DNA of 10,069 nucleotides from Brachionus plicatilis (taxonomy: Eukaryota > Rotifera > Eurotatoria > Ploima > Brachionidae). Location of the stretch: positions 236,559-246,627 of the forward strand of contig QEOQ01000136.1 in NCBI GenBank assembly GCA_010279815.1. Reading direction: 5' to 3'. Shown here piece by piece: positions 6,671 to 10,069 of this stretch (positions are counted from its first letter, which is position 1; the number at the start of each line of letters is the position of its first letter). The translations under genes were made by a program, and so were the position numbers. Under the pieces are notes generated by a model that was not told the origin of the DNA, searched no databases, and saw only the letters and a list, made by a program, of their open reading frames with translations.

Positions 6671-7169
6671 TTAAAATTTTTGAGTCCTACTAAAATACCG
6701 ACCCACATTTTTTTTGCAAAGTAAAAATGCCTATACGTAAATCAGAAAAAAGAGGCAAAAGATTGTATTAAAAAAAAATTCGCCTCATTTAAGTTTATCA
6801 TATTTTTACGTAATTAAAAATTTAAGACATAGACCCCTTTTTTTTATCAAATTAATAAAACAAAAAATATCAAATATTACAATTATAAATTGAATTTTTC
6901 TCAATTATTATGAAATCATTTGAAATTCTCGAAAAATATACTTCCTGGATAAAAAACTAAGCACATTAATAGAAAGCTCATTAAATTTTCTTCAATAATA
7001 TTAATAAAAATATTCAATTTACATAGAAAATAAAAATTTTGGAGAAAAACTAGTTTAATTTTCAATAACTAGAAATTCTATCTAAATGATGTATTAAAAA
7101 TTTTCAAAATATTTATACTTTGCAAAAAAAAATGAGGGCCAGTATTTTAGTAGGACCCAAATTTTTTAA
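6671..7169. mobile_element. MITE-like element with ~58-bp terminal inverted repeats
   Basis: The left arm (6671-6728) and right arm (7111-7169) are inverted copies at roughly 86% identity. Perfect cores are GTCCTACTAAAATAC (6684-6698) against 7142-7156, and GCAAAGTA (6716-6723) against 7116-7123, separated by an A/T run differing by one base. The element is about 500 bp and has no transposase frame, so it is a non-autonomous DNA transposon (MITE) by structure. TTAA occurs at both outer ends (6671-6674 and 7166-7169) and could be a target-site duplication, but the adjoining terminus does not look like piggyBac and TTAA is common here. An internal stem-loop pairs TACGTAAA (6734-6741) with TTTACGTA (6805-6812) and encloses GAGGC/GCCTC (6752-6756 and 6782-6786). 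Superfamily unassigned. Confidence 0.75.
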
Positions 7170-7377
7170 TTGATTTAAATAAAAAAATCTTAAAGACAAA
7201 AAATTTAATATTTTAAAATTAAAATTTTTTGTTAGTGGAAAAATAAAATTATTCTAGTTGGATTGAATGAATATAAAAGTTATGAATATGAGTTTTTGAA
7301 TTATTTAAATTATTGATGGCTTTTTTTAAAATAAATAAAGAGGTCAATTATTTTGAAGTTAATTTGATAATGAACCA

Positions 7378-7402
7378 TTATTAGACATAACATGTCTAGT
7401 AA
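7378..7402. other. 25-bp near-perfect palindrome
   Basis: TTATTAGACAT (7378-7388) pairs with ATGTCTAGTAA (7392-7402) across the 3-nt centre AAC. Ten of 11 positions are Watson-Crick and the other is a T-G pair. The inner seven, TAGACAT/ATGTCTA, are perfect. A T-run follows directly. It could be a dimeric factor site, a cruciform-forming site or a terminator-like hairpin in RNA. Confidence 0.5.
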
Positions 7403-7709
7403 CGTTTTTTTTTTTAAATTATACGACGGAGATTAGATAAACATTAAAAGAGATTAAAAAACATAAATAACGTGAGTAGCCCAAAAGAAAGAAAAACATT
7501 TTATTCAAAAGAGAATATACACATAAAAAAATTTCCTAATATGTGAATTACACATAAATTTGTATTTTTTTTATTGTTTTAATAAAAGCCAAAATAAAGT
7601 CATAAACATAAAAAACACATAAAATTTATTTTAAGAAAGTCGAAGTTGTTTGAGCACAATATACAATTATTTGTGTTCGTGTGATTTGACTTTGTCTTGG
7701 GGAATTGTT

Positions 7710-7717
7710 TATAAAAG
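7710..7717 (+). promoter_or_regulatory. TATAAAAG motif, possible promoter (weak)
   Basis: TATAAAAG lies in a locally G+C-richer patch (about 7670-7740). The same 8-mer serves as the presumed TATA box of the minus-strand gene. No initiator match at the usual distance and no downstream open frame is visible, and a few such 8-mers are expected by chance. Confidence 0.12.
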
Positions 7718-8144
7718 TATTCGAGTTCCACACCTGAACCATAAGTAGTCATAAATATCTATACAATTTTTCGACGCATTATTATATGTTTATTTAATCT
7801 AAATTTTAAGTGTTTTATATTTTGAAACAAAATTTTAAGGAACTTATGTGGTTTTTAACTATTCGAGATTTATTTAATCGAAATTTAAAATAATTAATGT
7901 TTAATAATCTTTTTTAAAATTTTATTTTAGTATTTATGATTTTTTTTCACCTTTTAGCAATTTGATTTTGAGATTTTTTTCTTATGAGTTCTTTTTTATT
8001 ATTTATTTTTTTTAATGTTCATCTAATCTTCATTCAAAATTATAAGATTCATTAAATTAAATAAGTTTTAAAATTTTAAATGATCGTTTTTATTTTCGTG
8101 TTTTAACTCTGCAATAGAAGAACACAATTTTCGAATTTAAAAAC

Positions 8145-8216
8145 ATGGTCGATGAACTTGGGTCATTTTTGAAGGAAATGAGCTCGATAGTACTAAGCTC
8201 TAACTCAGGGTCTTAG
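8145..8216 (+). CDS. Short 23-codon open frame, uncertain
   Basis: An ATG in good context (ACATGG) opens a 23-codon frame beginning MVDELGSFLKEMSS and ending at TAG (8214-8216). Its amino-acid mix is more protein-like than other frames nearby and the patch is less A+T-rich. It could be a first exon, an upstream open frame or chance. Its end overlaps the diverged repeat match at 8209-8245. No convincing splice donor precedes the stop. Confidence 0.12.
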   Translation: MVDELGSFLKEMSSIVLSSNSGS

Positions 8217-8245
8217 AACACTGACTTCTTTGCAAGGGTATACGG
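8209..8245. repeat. Diverged match to the right end of the 267-bp repeat
   Basis: The 37 bases align without gaps to 1504-1540 of copy B, at 24 of 37 identities. Two strong blocks keep their exact spacing: GGTCTTA, and CAAGGG-x-ATACGG (12 of 13, where copy B has CAAGGGGATACGG). Such G+C-rich blocks are rare in this window, so chance is unlikely. At the site where copies A and B differ (GGTTTTA versus GGTCTTA) it agrees with copy B. Confidence 0.45.
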
Positions 8246-10069
8246 AAGATAAATTGTTTAAAATTACCTTTAGACAAAATAAAAATGACATTTAAATAGT
8301 ATATTTTATAATTTTGAAATTAACTTTTTTTTTTCATGTAAGTCTGAGATGCTTTGTGCACAACTTTGATTTGATTCCGATTTAATTTTTAATTAAATCA
8401 GACAGTTTTTAATTCAATTATAGAGGTGTTTATGATTTGCATACAAAAAAATCTGGTTTAGTTCTTTATTTTTAGTTATTGTAAGCAATAAAATAAAATA
8501 ATTTAAAATCCAGGAGTTAAATTTAGACAAGATCATTGCGGAAATTACTATTTTTAGGATTTTCAGCACGACCAACATAAAAATTCATGTATGTTTAATT
8601 TTTTATTTTGGTTAAGTTCGCATGAACAATTTTTTTAATGAGATTTTTACAGTAAAAATAAAGAAAAAAATACAGATAAAATTTAGCACTAAGTAATGTG
8701 TCTTATCTTTTCTAAGATGTTAAATAAATTCCAATTCTATGATGTTAAAAAAATATCTCTAATTCACCATTTTCTAATCTCATTTTCAGTTGCTAATATT
8801 TAGAACCTATGACTTAAGCTTTGACATTTTTAGTACTAAATTACACAATATCGAATTTGATAAATTTTTTTCTTGACTTTTTAAAATTTTACCTTTAATT
8901 TCTGTCAGCTAGAGTTTAAGCTCAAGTTTCAATAAAAAAAATTTAAATTTTACCTTAAATCTCACTAAAAATGCCCTTAGAGTTAGGTTCAAAAATAGAA
9001 TAAATCTTGAATTTGTCTTATCTTCTATTTCGAAATTAACTCTACAATTTTTAAATTTTTAATTTGTTTATGAGACTAAAGAACATTTTTTTTGTTAGAA
9101 TAAAAGTTAAATTTTATTTTTGAAAAATATGCCAATTATGTAAAAATATCATTTCAATTCAAAGAGTCTATCTTTAGATATTAAAATTAATCTTTAAATT
9201 TATTTAAATAATTTTAATGTAACATACTTTACATTTATGTAGATCAAAAAAATTAAATAATTAAATAATTAGATTAAAAAAATATTTTCTAAATCCATTG
9301 ATAAAATCAATTTTTGAATTTAAATTTTTTTAAAATTGATTTTTTGTAGAGTTTATTACGAATTTTTTTATTTCAAAAGTATTTGTATCTAGCACTCAAT
9401 ATTAAAATTTAATTTAAAAATGAATTTCAAATATTAAAATTCCAAATAAATAATAAAATAAAAATATGGATCTTTTCTAAATTTTTTTTATGAAATATTT
9501 TTTTTTCTTTCCATCCTTTTCATTGTTTCTTTTCTTTGCTTTTTATTCAATGAATTAAATTATTTTTGAATTTTTTTTTCAATAAAATCTAATATCGAAA
9601 AATTAAAACAATTACTCAATTTTTGTTATAAAAAATTGAATGCAAAAATTAAAAGTAAAATAAACAGTAAAATAGATTCAAATTTTCGATTTGAGCAATT
9701 TGAATTTTTCATTTATTTATCAATTTTAATTACAAAAAAAAACATTCTCTTGTACAATTACTTTTTAGTTGTTTTATTTATTTATTTCAAAAATTATGCC
9801 AGACTAAGCGATGAAGAAAAAATTAATTATAAATATACAAAAGAAATTTTTTTATAAAAAGTTAAGGAACTTTTTATTCTCGAATTCTACAGCATTTTTA
9901 GCCTCTATTTTGACTCAAACTTTCAGAGAATGGGTTAGGATTATAATTTTTATTTTATTCATCTATTTATTGACAAATTAATCTACGTCTCATGGACAAT
10001 TTTCAAAAAATGATAGAAAGAAACTAAGAAAAATATACAAAACAATCAGAATTAAAAAAAAAAAATAAA

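Larger units (their letters stand above)
7170..10069. other. A+T-rich stretch without a supported gene
   Basis: No convincing gene, RNA or array is visible. The longest frame, 9636-9857 on the plus strand, starts at TTG, contains no ATG, and is of a length expected about once by chance at this composition. Listed separately are a palindrome (7378-7402), a TATA-like motif (7710), a short open frame (8145-8216) and a diverged match to the 267-bp repeat (8209-8245). ACACATAAA recurs at about 7519, 7550 and 7613 without clear periodicity. Confidence 0.55.

Noticed and set aside
6671..7169. piggyBac assignment from TTAA at both ends
   Set aside because: The bases next to TTAA do not resemble piggyBac termini, and TTAA is very common in this sequence.
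9636..9857. 73-codon plus-strand open frame
   Set aside because: It starts at TTG and contains no ATG. With about 9-10% of codons being stops at this composition, roughly one frame of this length is expected by chance in 10 kb.

Overview
The window is extremely A+T-rich (about four fifths A+T by eye) and has almost no open frames across its right 8 kb. It carries eukaryotic signals: a TATA box with an initiator-like start, AATAAA sites, a MITE-like element with terminal inverted repeats, and intron-like splice motifs. There is no operon structure and no bacterial ribosome-binding pattern. I read it as nuclear DNA of an A+T-rich eukaryote, probably an invertebrate or protist. I cannot place it more closely, and I recognise no conserved household gene.

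Left end, 1-1543. A 267-bp sequence occurs twice in direct orientation (1-267 and 1277-1543) with only four substitutions and no indels. Each copy holds several short palindromes. The roughly 1 kb between the copies is less A+T-rich. It holds a coding-like remnant ending in an AT-hook-like basic tail (674-871, plus strand, followed by AATAAA) and a row of stem-loops (1015-1178) that looks like a structured RNA or mobile-element tail. A short diverged match to the end of the repeat recurs at 8209-8245.

Gene, 1619-2113, minus strand. The best-supported gene is a small intronless one encoding a 99-residue Pro/Leu/Ala/Ser-rich tandem-repeat protein. It has a poly(dA:dT) tract, a TATAAAAG box, an initiator-like site about 32 bp downstream, an ATG in good context, a frame-preserving 51-nt/15-nt repeat array and an AATAAA just after the stop. 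Differences between repeat units fall almost only at third codon positions of this frame, which separates it from the competing frames. Its function is unknown.

Right part, 2114-10069. This is about 8 kb without a convincing gene: intergenic DNA or a long intron. It holds a ~500-bp MITE-like element (6671-7169) with ~58-bp terminal inverted repeats, a possible older relative (5175-5696), three AG|GTATTT sites (two behind pyrimidine-rich tracts) that resemble recursive splice sites, and several strong hairpins or palindromes (4900-4945, 4993-5031, 5880-5910, 5968-5979, 7378-7402). Open frames here are no longer than chance predicts at this composition.
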